6,521 bases of DNA, taken from assembly GCA_020436955.1 (NCBI GenBank), contig JAGQWW010000149.1:1-6521 (forward strand), given 5' to 3'. The notes below the pieces were generated by a model that worked only from the letters and a program-made list of their open reading frames with translations, had not been told where the DNA came from and did no database searches. Of the stretch, positions 5,972 through 6,521 are shown in pieces. This DNA comes from Saprospiraceae bacterium. GTDB lineage: Bacteria > Bacteroidota > Bacteroidia > Chitinophagales > Saprospiraceae. The position numbers were made by a program, and so were the translations under genes. Position 1 is the first letter of the stretch. Every line of letters starts with the position of its first letter.

Positions 5972-6054
5972 AAGGACTTATAATTTCCTTTAAGAAAGGA
6001 TTATCTTTCGACATGTAATGTGACCTTCTTTACATAACCATAACCAATTACAAC
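5972..6054. promoter_or_regulatory. Divergent promoter region between MATE and oligopeptidase genes
   Basis: Only 83 bp separate the two starts, so both promoters must be here or overlap the coding ends. TCCTTT (5986-5991) and AAAGGA (5995-6000) form a 15-bp inverted repeat that could be an operator or a transcript hairpin. TATCTTTC at 6002-6009 on the plus strand matches the Bacteroidota -7 element TAnnTTTG at all but the last base. No convincing -33 element accompanies it. The last 30 bases before the plus-strand ATG hold a tandem ATAACC repeat and no Shine-Dalgarno site, as is usual in this phylum. Confidence 0.35.
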
Positions 6055-6521
6055 ATGAAATTGAACCCTGCCTTTTTGAATTCCATTTTACTGGTTTTCT
6101 TTGCGTCCATATTTCTTCAATGTAAAAATGATACAGGTATGAGTAAAGCGCCTGCGGAGTCGCTAATGTATTCAAAAATGGACATAGTGCCGCCTTCTTG
6201 TGAAAAAAAGCCAAAAGAATTATCCATCCATGGTGATACACGTGTTGATGATTATTATTGGTTAAATGAAAGGGAGAATCCGGATGTCATCTCCTACCTC
6301 GAGAATGAAAATAAGTATCTGGATACCATGATGTCACATCTGTCCAGCTTCAAGGAAAACCTTTACCAGGAAATCATTGGCCGCATCAAGCAGGATGATA
6401 CTTCGGTTCCTTATTTCAAAAATGGTTATTGGTATTATACCAGGTATGAGAAGGGAAAAGAATACGCTATTTATTGCAGAAAACCAGGTAGTATGGATGC
6501 CACAGAAGAGGTTATGCTGGA
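6055..6521 (+). CDS. ptrB: Oligopeptidase B / protease II (S9A), N-terminal part
   Basis: The frame from the ATG at 6055 stays open to the window edge: 155 codons plus two bases. Oligopeptidase B is a serine peptidase of the prolyl oligopeptidase family that cuts short peptides after Arg or Lys. Residues 1-22 form a hydrophobic export signal ending FASIFLQC, with Cys23 as a possible lipidation site; Gln just before the Cys is unusual for a lipobox. After a linker, the family's N-terminal segment is clear: PPSCEKKPKEL (46-56), HGDTRVDDYYWLNERENPDV (59-78), then LYQEIIGRIKQDDTSVPY (103-120) and GYWYYTRYEKGKEY (124-137), the entry to the seven-bladed propeller. The catalytic Ser-Asp-His domain would be about 400 or more residues further on and is not in view. 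Bacteroidota often carry exported versions of this normally cytosolic enzyme. Periplasmic or surface peptide degradation is inferred. Confidence 0.9.
   Translation, partial: MKLNPAFLNSILLVFFASIFLQCKNDTGMSKAPAESLMYSKMDIVPPSCEKKPKELSIHGDTRVDDYYWLNERENPDVISYLENENKYLDTMMSHLSSFKENLYQEIIGRIKQDDTSVPYFKNGYWYYTRYEKGKEYAIYCRKPGSMDATEEVML

Overview
The window looks like chromosomal DNA of a member of the Bacteroidota. The evidence is a TonB-dependent receptor with an N-terminal CarboxypepD_reg-like domain, followed directly by a DUF4249-type lipoprotein. There are also A/T-rich leaders without clear Shine-Dalgarno sites, and secreted proteins typical of that phylum (BNR/VPS10-type propeller, lipoprotein-like oligopeptidase B). 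The intergenic heptamer repeats remind me of Saprospiria-type genomes, but that finer placement is a guess.

Layout: (1) 1-135, minus strand, holds the first 45 codons of a secreted BNR/VPS10-like beta-propeller protein that runs off the left edge. (2) 136-665 is a 530-bp divergent intergenic region made mostly of short-period repeats: a duplicated 7-bp array (144-332), a C-rich palindrome (364-377), an ATCC-rich tract almost without G (424-586), then the leader of the next gene with a small GC hairpin. (3) 666-3978, plus strand, is a probable two-gene operon: TonB-dependent receptor (793 aa) and DUF4249 lipoprotein (305 aa), 13 bp apart. (4) 3979-4561 is a non-coding gap between convergent genes, bracketed by inverted copies of a six-unit heptamer array (about 81% identical) that begin exactly at the two TGA stop codons; inside are at least four hairpins. 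(5) 4562-5971, minus strand, is a MATE-family multidrug/cation antiporter with a GTG start. (6) 5972-6054 is a short divergent promoter region with a 15-bp inverted repeat. (7) 6055 to the end, plus strand, is the first 155 codons of an oligopeptidase B (S9A), probably envelope-anchored.

The genes are mostly envelope functions: outer-membrane uptake with a partner lipoprotein, inner-membrane efflux, and secreted or anchored proteins. Only the receptor and lipoprotein look functionally linked. I see no defence system, CRISPR, tRNA/rRNA or intact transposase. The most unusual content is non-coding: heptamer arrays of different words in two intergenic regions, and the symmetric inverted-repeat cassette between the convergent genes.
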